A stretch of DNA of 64,000 bases, taken from assembly GCA_025144245.1 (NCBI GenBank), contig JALXXC010000001.1, forward strand, positions 248,001 to 312,000, read 5' to 3'. Each line of letters begins with the position of its first letter. Positions within the stretch are counted from its first letter, which is position 1. The notes below the pieces were generated by a model that made no database searches, was not told the DNA's origin, and saw only the letters and a list, made by a program, of their open reading frames with translations. This document shows, piece after piece, positions 29,364-37,312 of the stretch. The stretch comes from Corynebacterium sp. p3-SID1145 (GTDB lineage: Bacteria > Actinomycetota > Actinomycetes > Mycobacteriales > Mycobacteriaceae). The position numbers and the translations under genes are program-made.

Positions 29364-31529
29364 CTAGATCGCTCCTCCGGACTGGGTAAAGGCAAAATTG
29401 GTGAGATAAGTGCTGTAAAGCTGCACGCACTCAACATCGAGGTCGTCGAGTCGGCTCACTGTTGACTGGAACGCCAAGTCATCGTCGGTGACGATGTACG
29501 CAGTCGTAACGCTTCCCGTCTCGCGGATCGCGTCGGTGAATGACTCGACCGCCGCCAAGTTTTCGATGACACCGTGTGACTCGGCCACGTCCCAGCCACG
29601 GTCAGGAATGGACTCGATAACCCGACCGAACTGGCCGGCTTTCATCCACAACAGCGGTGCGATCTGCCTGTAGGCCAGGCCGTGACGCACCCGCGTCGGG
29701 GGCTCGTAGGTGAGCGTGAAGAAGAGAGCGTTCGCCTCGAAGCCGTCGGCCATGGGGAACTCGTCGGTGAACTTGTAGTCGCCCTTGATGGGGTCGCCGG
29801 CCGGGGTCTTGCCCGTGATAGCCGCCTCAATTCGGGGCTTGGTCACGTAGTCGCAGATTCCAAGACGCTCCCATTCGGGGTCGCCAGCGCGGAAGCCGTC
29901 TTTGGTTAACTTCTTGGCCTCAGCAAAGCTCACTTCATTGTTCGTAACTGAGATTGAGCGGCGTCTGCCGCCGTCCTGCTTGTTGAGGCGCATGACGGCA
30001 TGAGCGGTCGTTCCCGAACCGGAGAAGAAATCGACGACCGTTGCCTTGGGCTTGCCTTTGACAAAGAAGCGCAGCATGTCTTCGACCGCGTAGAGGGACT
30101 TCGGGTAGTCAAACCTTTTCTCGCCGTGGAAGCGATTCAAAAGGTCGCTACCAAAAGACCCCGCATTGTGTGATGTCAGGTACCAAACGGTTTTCGGCGT
30201 TCGAGTCCTCTTGTTGGAGAGGTTGTGTTCCAGTATGACGGTGTCATTTATAGGCTCTCGGCCAGAAACGAGAATCGTTCCCTGCTTAATTGCAGAAATT
30301 GTTCCTTCTCGAATGTATGTCAGAGAGAATGAACCTCGATATTTGGCGACGCGGATATATCCGAGCGCCAGCCTCCTGTCGAACTCCTCGCCAGTCATTT
30401 GCCAGACTCCCTCTGCACCGCTTTTCGAGATCGGCCAAATTACATGGCTCGCTTCTTTTGGTGCCACAACGCTAGACCTTGGAACCCCCGGCCCCGGAGG
30501 GTTGCCACGACCAACAATCCTTCCCTCGTCATCGAGGTAAACAGGAAAGAAACTATTTTCACCTCGGGCCCGAGTGGAGTTCGAGCCGCCGCGAATTAAA
30601 GAGAACCAGATTCGTTCCTTTCCAGGTTGAGACTGGCTGTTCTCGGATTGCAACGTTTCGATGTGGGTTTGGAATAAAGACGCCTCGCCGATATAGACAA
30701 TGAAAGCGTATTCCTCCACTCGCCTCATCTGGTTGCTACGAGATGTCCCCTGGCTGTTGATTACGATGGTCACCATTTGAATGTTCGCCTCCGGGAACGT
30801 CTGCTCTAGTAGCATCCCCAGCCGTAGGTACTCCCTCTCATCAATCGTAACGATGAGCACCGAATCCTCGGGGCTGAGCAGCTCTTTAGCGAGCTCCAGA
30901 CGCTTTTCCATCATCGACAGCCACTTAGAGTGTTTGTACTGGTCGTCGCCGTCTACGTAGTCGTTGTTGTACTTCCAGTCCTTGTCCCTCGTGTTGTAGG
31001 GAGGGTCGATGTAGATGCAGTCCACCTTGTGGCGGTGCGTGTAGGTGAGCAAGTTCAACGCGTGCAGGTTCTCTGCGTTAATGACCGTGTGAAACGGCGC
31101 CTGGGGGTCATCAGAGTTAACGACCTCGCCGGTCTGGACGAGCCCGGGGTAGATAATGTCGTCGTGCTGAACGACAACCACAAGGTCATCCACTCTCACC
31201 CCGTCTCGCAACTCCGGTTCGTTGCCCTGCCCGGGCTCCGCTTCGAGGAGCGTTGCGGTAGCTCCGCCTTCGGCCTTGCGGTCAATCGTCACGACCTTCC
31301 ATAGCGTTGGGTCCGTGGGCGCCACTGTGCCACGGGGAGGGAGGATATGGACCGTGTCACCGCGGCGGACAGGCCGCGTTGGCAACTCAACGCCGTCCGG
31401 CAAATGCCGCTCAAAGACAAGGCCGAAGGAGCGCTGGTTGGTGGCGTGGCGAATCTCGCGCTCCAGCTCCTGAGCCATGCGGGGGTCATGGGCCCGGGCC
31501 TGCGCAAGCAGGTCAGTCAGTCGTGACAT
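29364..31529 (-). CDS. Type III-like adenine-specific DNA methyltransferase (Mod)
   Basis: 721 residues. Catalytic motif IV DPPY lies in IYIDPPYNTRDKDW and the SAM-binding motif FSGSGTTAHAVM comes later (about residue 483), the beta-class order typical for type III Mod. The variable region between them is the likely target-recognition part. Upstream there are 290 bp without a gene and then an RNA candidate on the other strand. It forms a two-gene operon with the helicase/nuclease. The N-terminus MSRLTDLLAQARAHDPRMAQELEREI is typical of the family. Confidence 0.88.
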   Translation of the reverse strand: MSRLTDLLAQARAHDPRMAQELEREIRHATNQRSFGLVFERHLPDGVELPTRPVRRGDTVHILPPRGTVAPTDPTLWKVVTIDRKAEGGATATLLEAEPGQGNEPELRDGVRVDDLVVVVQHDDIIYPGLVQTGEVVNSDDPQAPFHTVINAENLHALNLLTYTHRHKVDCIYIDPPYNTRDKDWKYNNDYVDGDDQYKHSKWLSMMEKRLELAKELLSPEDSVLIVTIDEREYLRLGMLLEQTFPEANIQMVTIVINSQGTSRSNQMRRVEEYAFIVYIGEASLFQTHIETLQSENSQSQPGKERIWFSLIRGGSNSTRARGENSFFPVYLDDEGRIVGRGNPPGPGVPRSSVVAPKEASHVIWPISKSGAEGVWQMTGEEFDRRLALGYIRVAKYRGSFSLTYIREGTISAIKQGTILVSGREPINDTVILEHNLSNKRTRTPKTVWYLTSHNAGSFGSDLLNRFHGEKRFDYPKSLYAVEDMLRFFVKGKPKATVVDFFSGSGTTAHAVMRLNKQDGGRRRSISVTNNEVSFAEAKKLTKDGFRAGDPEWERLGICDYVTKPRIEAAITGKTPAGDPIKGDYKFTDEFPMADGFEANALFFTLTYEPPTRVRHGLAYRQIAPLLWMKAGQFGRVIESIPDRGWDVAESHGVIENLAAVESFTDAIRETGSVTTAYIVTDDDLAFQSTVSRLDDLDVECVQLYSTYLTNFAFTQSGGAI

Positions 31530-31818
31530 GGGTGTCCTCTCTAGTGCTGTTTCAAGGTTAACGAACCGAAACGAGATTCCCGGACGATTCTCGGAGCGTG
31601 CAGCGAATAATGTGCGAGAACTAGCCTGCCGGAATCTCTCATGTTCCCGGTAAGAAAGCGTGAGTTAATCGCAGGTGTGCGGCCTACCCCCGCGCGAACA
31701 GGAGGAAATCTGCGTGTTTTTACTTGTTTCCGCAGATCATCACCCCTGCGCGACTGAGAGCTCGGCGCGGAAAGGGGTAAGCCACCTCATTTTCTGAGAT
31801 TTCGTCTACACTAGGGGC
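31530..31818. other. Gene-free leader region of the restriction-modification operon
   Basis: No coding frame is supported. It contains a hairpin with arms ATCTGCG (31708-31714) and CGCAGAT (31731-31737), the mod promoter presumably, and the -10 box of the RNA candidate on the plus strand at its right end. Confidence 0.5.
31807..31812 (+). promoter_or_regulatory. -10 box for the structured RNA candidate
   Basis: TACACT followed by a start point expected at about 31819, which is exactly the first base of the closing stem of the RNA. The -35 region (about 31784) does not match the consensus, as often in corynebacteria. Confidence 0.5.
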
Positions 31819-31915
31819 AAGTTCCGACTTGAGTGGACTACAGCTGGGTTCCCGAAATGGGAGTAGGGCTTTTAGCCTGAGAAATCCCTTGCTCCTGGGG
31901 TCGGAACTTCTACTT
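31819..31915 (+). ncRNA. Candidate structured RNA (about 95-100 nt) beside the DUF3644 gene
   Basis: A perfect 10-bp stem closes the molecule: AAGTTCCGAC (31819-31828) with GTCGGAACTT (31900-31909). Inside are a TCCC-GAAAT-GGGA hairpin (about 31850-31862) and a longer stem GGAG-TA-GGG / CCC-TTG-CTCC (about 31860-31895) capped by GGC-TTTTA-GCC. A CTACTTTT tail follows. A TACACT box lies 6 nt before the 5' stem. No protein frame fits. The 3' end abuts the convergent DUF3644 stop (31917). It matches no RNA family I know; the strand is inferred from the -10 box and T-rich end. Confidence 0.55.
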
Positions 31916-31916
31916 T

Positions 31917-32945
31917 TCAGTGCTCTTGGACGCGTCTCTTCGCTTCGTCAAGAGCACCTTCTGGGTCAGTCTTCAATAGCTCGTATACGAACTCAATCGC
32001 CTTCTGCGAATACGAATACTTGGAGTGCGTCTCGTTCTGTAGCTTGTGGTCAAAGGACATCTCGTCATCGGCTTTGAAGCCATAAGCCTTAACGAAGTTC
32101 TGCCAATGTGATCTGTTGACTCTTGCCACCGGCTGACCTTTAAACTTGACCTTCAACCCGTCCCTGTCGATGCGATTATTTAGAATCTTCAGCGCGTCCA
32201 TCTGCCGGTACGGAAAAAGGGCACTCGTATCACGAGTTTGTTTTAGTACAACTCCACTTTGCTCTGCCGCGGGATCAAAGGCGAGTTTCACGTCGGCTCC
32301 CTTTTTGACGATCTGAACGTCTACTTGGTACGTCACCGCGAATCTCCCCTTAGAGTCACCCTCGGAGAGGTGTTGGACGCGGTTGTAGTTCTGGAAGAAC
32401 CGGTTTGCAGTTTCAGGGTCGTACTTCTCTCTGATCGCCTGTTCGTCAAGGGTTCGACCGCTAACATCCAAGATCAATGCCCGAGGCGGAAGGGTTTTCG
32501 TGGCTGAGACACCGTGAAACTCCTCAAGTTTAATGGCGAAGTTTCTCACTGTAGCTTGAAGTACAGGCCCGTAGATGATGTCGTACTCATCGACGATGTA
32601 GTGAACCGAGTTGTTTCGCAGTCTGCCCAACTCATCGAGATTACGGCGTATCGGGTCAGTTTCATTGTCAAAAACGTACCGTACGCAGTCCGATAACGCC
32701 CAAGTGCGGTCTTTGTCCTCCGAGAAGTATATTTTGGCCAAACCCTGTGTTTTCACGATGTGAGACTTGAGCATGAGCTCCCAGGCGTTAGCGAGGAACA
32801 CGGAGCACGCTTCAACACGGTTCGGAAGTGAAGGACGGTTGTACAGCTCGACCCCAAGTTGAAACGAGTCCTGAGATTTGGCAACCAGACGCTCTGCTAG
32901 ATCAAGCTCGTCTTCACTCGGCGTGTACTTCCTATTTTTCGCCAC
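31917..32945 (-). CDS. DUF3644 domain protein with HEPN-type Rx4H motif
   Basis: 342 residues. The N-terminal all-helical part has the DUF3644 signature (SFQLGVELYNRP, then ACSVFLANAWELMLKSHIV) and, at residues 110-115, R-N-N-S-V-H, the arrangement of catalytic HEPN ribonucleases (Arg, polar residue, His after four). The C-terminal half (from about 190) is different and contains FRY-like basic patches; no fold recognised. GTG start with AGAAGGAA upstream. It neighbours a restriction operon and an RNA candidate. Ribonuclease or abortive-infection function is inference. Confidence 0.75.
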   Translation of the reverse strand: MAKNRKYTPSEDELDLAERLVAKSQDSFQLGVELYNRPSLPNRVEACSVFLANAWELMLKSHIVKTQGLAKIYFSEDKDRTWALSDCVRYVFDNETDPIRRNLDELGRLRNNSVHYIVDEYDIIYGPVLQATVRNFAIKLEEFHGVSATKTLPPRALILDVSGRTLDEQAIREKYDPETANRFFQNYNRVQHLSEGDSKGRFAVTYQVDVQIVKKGADVKLAFDPAAEQSGVVLKQTRDTSALFPYRQMDALKILNNRIDRDGLKVKFKGQPVARVNRSHWQNFVKAYGFKADDEMSFDHKLQNETHSKYSYSQKAIEFVYELLKTDPEGALDEAKRRVQEH

Positions 32946-33181
32946 GTTTGAACAGTTCCTTCTGATTAGCGCCCAAAGCGACTGAATTTCAGCGTTGTTA
33001 TTTGTTGAGTTTAGCTGGTAGGCGTGGCTCGTTGCGGCACCAAGTCCTACCGCGACGCTCCCTTTAGCCCGCGAGGAAGGGCTGTCTCTTACCTTCAGGG
33101 GATTTCAAGGCGTTCGAGTCTGTTCGAACCCCGAACCCCCGCCATGGCGCGGCTGTCTGTTCGACGACACACTGTCATTCC

Positions 33182-33478
33182 ATGACCACCACCCCACCAC
33201 AGCCAGCAGACAACTCCTGGACAGCTCAAGCCGCACCGAACACCTTCTACGCTTTGCGCACAACCAACGACACCGACGCGTACCCCGCTACGGGCACCCG
33301 TCTCGAAGTACGTGACGAGGACTTCAACCTTCTCGCCGTCCACTGGAGCGTCCAAGCAGCGCTCGGCCACGTTGGTGAGCTCATGGCTACCGGAATGAGG
33401 GCCGCTGCGTACCTCGTGACGTGGGAACGAATCGAGTCGGAAGACGACCCGCGGATGAAAGCTGTTGCGGGAAGCTAG
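33182..33478 (+). CDS. Hypothetical small protein
   Basis: 98 residues (MTTTPPQPADNSWTAQ). Compact soluble protein with a possible alpha/beta pattern (YALRTTNDTD, LEVRDEDFNLLAVHWSVQAALGHVGELM). No signal or membrane segment, no recognised family. It lies 13 nt before the next plus-strand gene, suggesting a pair. Real-gene status is moderately supported by codon pattern and position. Confidence 0.5.
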   Translation: MTTTPPQPADNSWTAQAAPNTFYALRTTNDTDAYPATGTRLEVRDEDFNLLAVHWSVQAALGHVGELMATGMRAAAYLVTWERIESEDDPRMKAVAGS

Positions 33479-33491
33479 GGACGACTTCGGA

Positions 33492-34034
33492 ATGGGATCA
33501 AATAATCCAGTCGAACGGACCAGAGCAGAAAAAGACCCTGTGCTGCTCCACCTCGACTTGCACCTTGACCGGGACAGCCTGGCGCAACTCCAAATCTTCA
33601 TTAGCCGAAACCAGGAAACAGTTCGTCTCCTAGGTCCCGACGGTGAGCACCTCTCGATTAATGCCGAGGCCGCTCACGCATTCCTCAAGACCTTGCTGCG
33701 TTGCACCGACCGTCCAACAGGTCTGTTGTGTGTCGAGGCCGAAGCAGCATTTGGCGACCTGTCACTCTGGGAGCGGGGAGCATTGATCGCCGAGGACCAT
33801 TTCCAACAGCACGTCTTGGAGCGTGAGGGACAGTACCCTCACGAGGACGGGTCTCGGGAGCCAGCGGAAACCTGTTTCCAAAAGAAGGCCTACGAGGTGT
33901 GGAACGAGTGCGGGTCGGAGTTTTATGGGCGGACTACGGACCTCGGCCGAGCTAAACACAAGGTGGACGCACTGCGAGGTGTGGGCATTCCGGCTGTGGT
34001 ATGTCTATCAACCCGCACTGTGCTGCATGACTGA
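33492..34034 (+). CDS. Hypothetical soluble protein
   Basis: 180 residues from ATG 33492, chosen because AGGGA lies 9 nt upstream; an in-frame start at 33465 overlaps the previous gene. Acidic, with several Cys and His (LLRCTDRPTGLLCVEAEAAF; ETCFQKKAYEVWNECGSEF). No family recognised. Placed between the small gene at 33182 and the helical protein at 34082, all on the same strand. Confidence 0.5.
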   Translation: MGSNNPVERTRAEKDPVLLHLDLHLDRDSLAQLQIFISRNQETVRLLGPDGEHLSINAEAAHAFLKTLLRCTDRPTGLLCVEAEAAFGDLSLWERGALIAEDHFQQHVLEREGQYPHEDGSREPAETCFQKKAYEVWNECGSEFYGRTTDLGRAKHKVDALRGVGIPAVVCLSTRTVLHD

Positions 34035-34081
34035 GAGTAATCGAGTCGACCATCCGTGGGGGCTCTTGAATAATCGGGGCC

Positions 34082-34924
34082 ATGATGACGACCCACGATG
34101 AAGGCAACTTGGACCCACGCATGGGCGAGTTCAAGAATGAGATGTTCAATCTTTGCACCGGACTCGCGAATATCGCCAACGAAATAGGAAGATCGCAGCC
34201 CTCGTGGGGATTAGACCTAGCCGATCAGGTCAACGCGAAATTAGACAAAGCGATTGAAAACGTCGCTCGACTTCCAGACGAAGTAGCCGGAAGCATCCTT
34301 CAAGTTGCTGGAGCACACATTCACACCATTGGACGTCTGATGGCGGACTCGTTCACTTCTCCAGCCATCGTCGCACCCTTAGCTCGCAGCGGTGTGGAAT
34401 ACTGCGCGTTGTTGCTGTTCATCACAAGAGACGAAGAACCCGAAGTTAGGACAGTCCGTGCCGCTAGAGCACTCCGCGTCGGCATGAAGATTGACAAAGC
34501 CCATAAACAAAAGGACCTGAAAGGTTTTTATTCGGGGCTGAACCGAATAGTGGAACGCTATACACGGAAGCACTTCATTCCAGAGCTAAAGCATGACGAA
34601 GAAAAAATCTCTCACATCGTGAGACAAACATCGGGTGAACTGGTCGGCGAAGATTTCTACGATATGCTGAGCGCTTACGCCCACTACAACGCATGGAAAG
34701 CTCTATTTCAACTTTCCGCAGCCGATGCGAATCCAACTGTGCTGGAACTAGATTCGCTCTACTTCGCCCAGAAATCCGCGCTGGCTTTAGCCGGGGCGTC
34801 TCTCACCATCCTCAACTACCGCGAGGAAGCCTCGACCGAAGTCCTGCGCGAGGCGCTGAACTTTCAAACGGAGCAGTTTCTCAAAATCGGCGAGAGGATC
34901 AACGATTTTCAAGGCTCCCTTTAG
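34082..34924 (+). CDS. Hypothetical mostly helical protein
   Basis: 280 residues, nearly all predicted helix, with a segment LARSGVEYCALLLFITRDEEPEVRTVRAARALR in parts and YDMLSAYAHYNAWKALF, which recall the helical DUF5677-like or HEPN-like proteins often found in defence islands, but the Rx4-6H motif is absent. Last gene of the island; a terminator follows at 35091. Function unknown. Confidence 0.55.
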   Translation: MMTTHDEGNLDPRMGEFKNEMFNLCTGLANIANEIGRSQPSWGLDLADQVNAKLDKAIENVARLPDEVAGSILQVAGAHIHTIGRLMADSFTSPAIVAPLARSGVEYCALLLFITRDEEPEVRTVRAARALRVGMKIDKAHKQKDLKGFYSGLNRIVERYTRKHFIPELKHDEEKISHIVRQTSGELVGEDFYDMLSAYAHYNAWKALFQLSAADANPTVLELDSLYFAQKSALALAGASLTILNYREEASTEVLREALNFQTEQFLKIGERINDFQGSL

Positions 34925-35057
34925 CTCTTCCAACCCTGGGGAAGGATGTACAAGACGAGCGAGTTGACCGTCCCGTGGGAAAACAGGCGCGGGTTTCGTG
35001 GGAGAGGGCATTGAGATAGCCCGAGTTACCCTTGGTCAGAGAGTTGTCCGAAAGTGC

Positions 35058-35094
35058 CCACGGTTTCAACCACGTCCAAACCACGGTTTCAACC
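35058..35094 (+). repeat. Two 14-bp direct repeats at the island's right end
   Basis: CCACGGTTTCAACC occurs at 35058-35071 and at 35081-35094. They border the terminator at the right edge of the accessory island; meaning unknown. Confidence 0.5.
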
Positions 35095-35127
35095 CACGGT
35101 CCCGCACCTTAACGGTCACCGTGGGTT
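35091..35127 (+). terminator. Intrinsic terminator at the island's right edge
   Basis: AACCCACGGT and ACCGTGGGTT are exact arms, 17-nt loop, followed by TTCGTTT. Confidence 0.8.
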
Positions 35128-35169
35128 TTCGTTTCTCCTCTGGGGCGAATAGTGATTACCATATGCTGA

Positions 35170-36105
35170 GTGACTGATAAGTTCCGCGAACTGCCCCCGC
35201 CCGGCCCTGCGTGGGGCGGCAGCCTAATGGGCACGTCGATCGTCGCCCGTCTACTCGTCGAAAAGCACATGATGGTGGCCGCGGGCATATTCGCCGCCAT
35301 TGCCTGCGTGATTCTGGTCGCGCTGGTCGTCGGCTTCGCCCGCTACCGCCACCCGAGCTTCGAACGGACGACCATGGCGGAGTGGTCGATGTTCTTCATC
35401 GGAATTCTCGCGCTCGGCGCCGCATTGTCCGGCCTGACTGGCGAAGGCGTTTTCCGCCTGATCGGGTTCTGGATCGGCGCTCCCGTTACGGTTCTCACCT
35501 GGGCAATCCAGCTCACGCGTTTCGACGGCACCCCTCGCTTCACGTGGGGCCTGCCCCTAGTCGGACCGATGATTTCGGCGTCCGTGGCCGGCTGGCTCGC
35601 CCGCGATTACGGGGAGATGTACCACATCATGGGCACCGTCTTCTTCGCCATGTCAATCCTCACGGCCGTGCCGGTGTTCATCCGCGTGTACTGGGCCGCC
35701 TGGCACCGCCAAGTGGATCTCCGGGGCCCCAACTCCGCGACCGCCTGGGTGCCTCTGGGCGTGGTCGGCCAGTCCACCACGGCCATGCAGATTCTCTACC
35801 CCGGCCCAATCTCGATTTTCTACGGCCTCATCGCGCTTGGCATCGCCATCCCTCTGGCGCTGTTCGCGATGTTCACCTTCTACCCCAACGTCGCCCGCTG
35901 GGTCGACTACTCCCCCGCTTGGTGGGCGTGCACCTTCCCGCCGGGGACGATCAGCATGGGCGGCCACCAGCTCGCGCTCGTCAACGGTTCACACTGGCTC
36001 GACGTGGTGTCGCTGAGCATCCCGCTGCTGCTCATCATTCACTGGTCGTTGTGCTCGAGCCGCTTCCTTTCCTGGGTCGTGGAGGGCCGCCGTCAGCGTG
36101 CCTAG
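35170..36105 (+). CDS. TDT-family transporter (tellurite-resistance/dicarboxylate, SLAC1-like)
   Basis: 311 residues with about nine or ten membrane helices. The N-terminal PPPGPAWGGSLMGTSIVARLL and the later PLGVVGQSTTA and PAWWACTFPPGT fit the TehA/SLAC1-like TDT family, which includes anion channels and exporters of sulfite, malate or tellurite-related compounds. The GTG at 35170 has no ribosome site and may be leaderless. The substrate cannot be told from sequence. Confidence 0.75.
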   Translation: MTDKFRELPPPGPAWGGSLMGTSIVARLLVEKHMMVAAGIFAAIACVILVALVVGFARYRHPSFERTTMAEWSMFFIGILALGAALSGLTGEGVFRLIGFWIGAPVTVLTWAIQLTRFDGTPRFTWGLPLVGPMISASVAGWLARDYGEMYHIMGTVFFAMSILTAVPVFIRVYWAAWHRQVDLRGPNSATAWVPLGVVGQSTTAMQILYPGPISIFYGLIALGIAIPLALFAMFTFYPNVARWVDYSPAWWACTFPPGTISMGGHQLALVNGSHWLDVVSLSIPLLLIIHWSLCSSRFLSWVVEGRRQRA

Positions 36106-36231
36106 CGGGGCACCTCGGCCGCGGGTGCGCCCACTGCGGTTCTTCTGCGGCTGATTGGTCCGTTCTCCGGCGAACGTGCCGCAGCCCATATATATTGGTG
36201 CCGTCCGCAAAACTGCTCGAAGAAGGCGATA

Positions 36232-37173
36232 ATGACTACTCCGAACATGCCCGGCCCGCAGAACGGCCCCGCCCCGCAGCAATGGGGCAACCAGGCTCCG
36301 CTCACACCCAACGGTCCCGGCCCGCAGAACGGCCCCGGCCCCCAGGGGCGGCCGCAGCCCGGCGGCCCCACAGGAGCGACAGGAACGAAGGCCTCGTCAC
36401 TGCCGTCTTGGCCGACGTGGGCCTCGATCGGCATGTTCCTGCTCACCCTGATTGGTAGCTTCCTGCCGTTCGTCACGATTCGCCCGGACCTCGACGCCCA
36501 GCGCGAGTCCATTGAGAACGAGCTCGGCGACAGTGCCGGGAGCCTCGGGATCAACCCCGAAGATTTCCTCATCGACTTCACCGCGACCGTGAACTGGTGG
36601 GCCCGCGCGACATTCAAGAGCGATGATCTGGGTGAATTCGCCAAAGAGGCTGAGTCCGAGTTTCTCTCCAGCTCCGACGTGAAGCAGTGGGCTGCCCTGC
36701 TGATCTCGCTGACCGTGATCACGCTGATCGGCTACCTCGCCGCTGCCGTCTTGGGCTTCTTCAAGAAGGACCGCTTCATGGCCATCGCGGGTCTTGTCGC
36801 GGCTCTTTTCCAGGTGATCAATCTGATCCTCGCCGTGGTCAACCGCGCTAACGCGAAGTCCGAAATGGAGGACATGGGCTCTGCTTCCCTGTCCGTCGGG
36901 TTCTGGTTGTGGCTGCTCGTCGCCGTCGCGGCCATTGCCGTGTACGTGATCACCTTGATCGGCGGCACTCCGGGTTCCGCTAACAAGCCGGCTGCGCCCA
37001 CCGGCCCGGGCGCACCGGGGCTCGCACCGCCGCAGCAGGGCTTCCAGCCGGGCCCGCAGGGTCAGCACGGCCCGCAGGGTCAGCACGGCCCGCAGGGCGG
37101 CCAGCCGTTCCCGTCGCACGGTCAAGGTCAGCCCCGCCCGGGCGGCAATCCGTACCAGCAGTACGGCCGCTAA
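36232..37173 (+). CDS. Membrane protein with Pro/Gly/Gln-rich tails
   Basis: 313 residues. A disordered N-terminus (to about 58) rich in Pro, Gly and Asn (GPQNGPAPQ, GPGPQNGPGPQGRPQPGG), four membrane helices (about 62-82, 165-188, 192-215, 228-252) with an external loop between the first and second, and a Gly/Pro/Gln-rich C-terminus with repeated GPQGQH units. Such proteins are common and uncharacterised in corynebacteria. RBS GAAGAAGG precedes the ATG. A strong terminator follows. Confidence 0.8.
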   Translation: MTTPNMPGPQNGPAPQQWGNQAPLTPNGPGPQNGPGPQGRPQPGGPTGATGTKASSLPSWPTWASIGMFLLTLIGSFLPFVTIRPDLDAQRESIENELGDSAGSLGINPEDFLIDFTATVNWWARATFKSDDLGEFAKEAESEFLSSSDVKQWAALLISLTVITLIGYLAAAVLGFFKKDRFMAIAGLVAALFQVINLILAVVNRANAKSEMEDMGSASLSVGFWLWLLVAVAAIAVYVITLIGGTPGSANKPAAPTGPGAPGLAPPQQGFQPGPQGQHGPQGQHGPQGGQPFPSHGQGQPRPGGNPYQQYGR

Positions 37174-37193
37174 ATAGCCCCAGCTTTTCTACG

Positions 37194-37221
37194 CCGGCAT
37201 CCGCAAGGATGCCGGTTTTTC
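37194..37221 (+). terminator. Intrinsic terminator
   Basis: CCGGCATCC-GCAA-GGATGCCGG followed by TTTTTCTT. Confidence 0.93.
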
Positions 37222-37312
37222 TTGGCTGCTTGCACGCCGGCCAGCGAGAATGGCCGCCGCGTGGAACCCATCAACAAATAATCCCTTATTGGCACGCTGA
37301 TATTGTTCAATT

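Noticed and set aside
31819..31915. Retron RNA, T-box or tRNA-like element
   Set aside because: No reverse transcriptase gene is near, the T-box consensus and anticodon-like parts are absent, and the fold does not give a cloverleaf.
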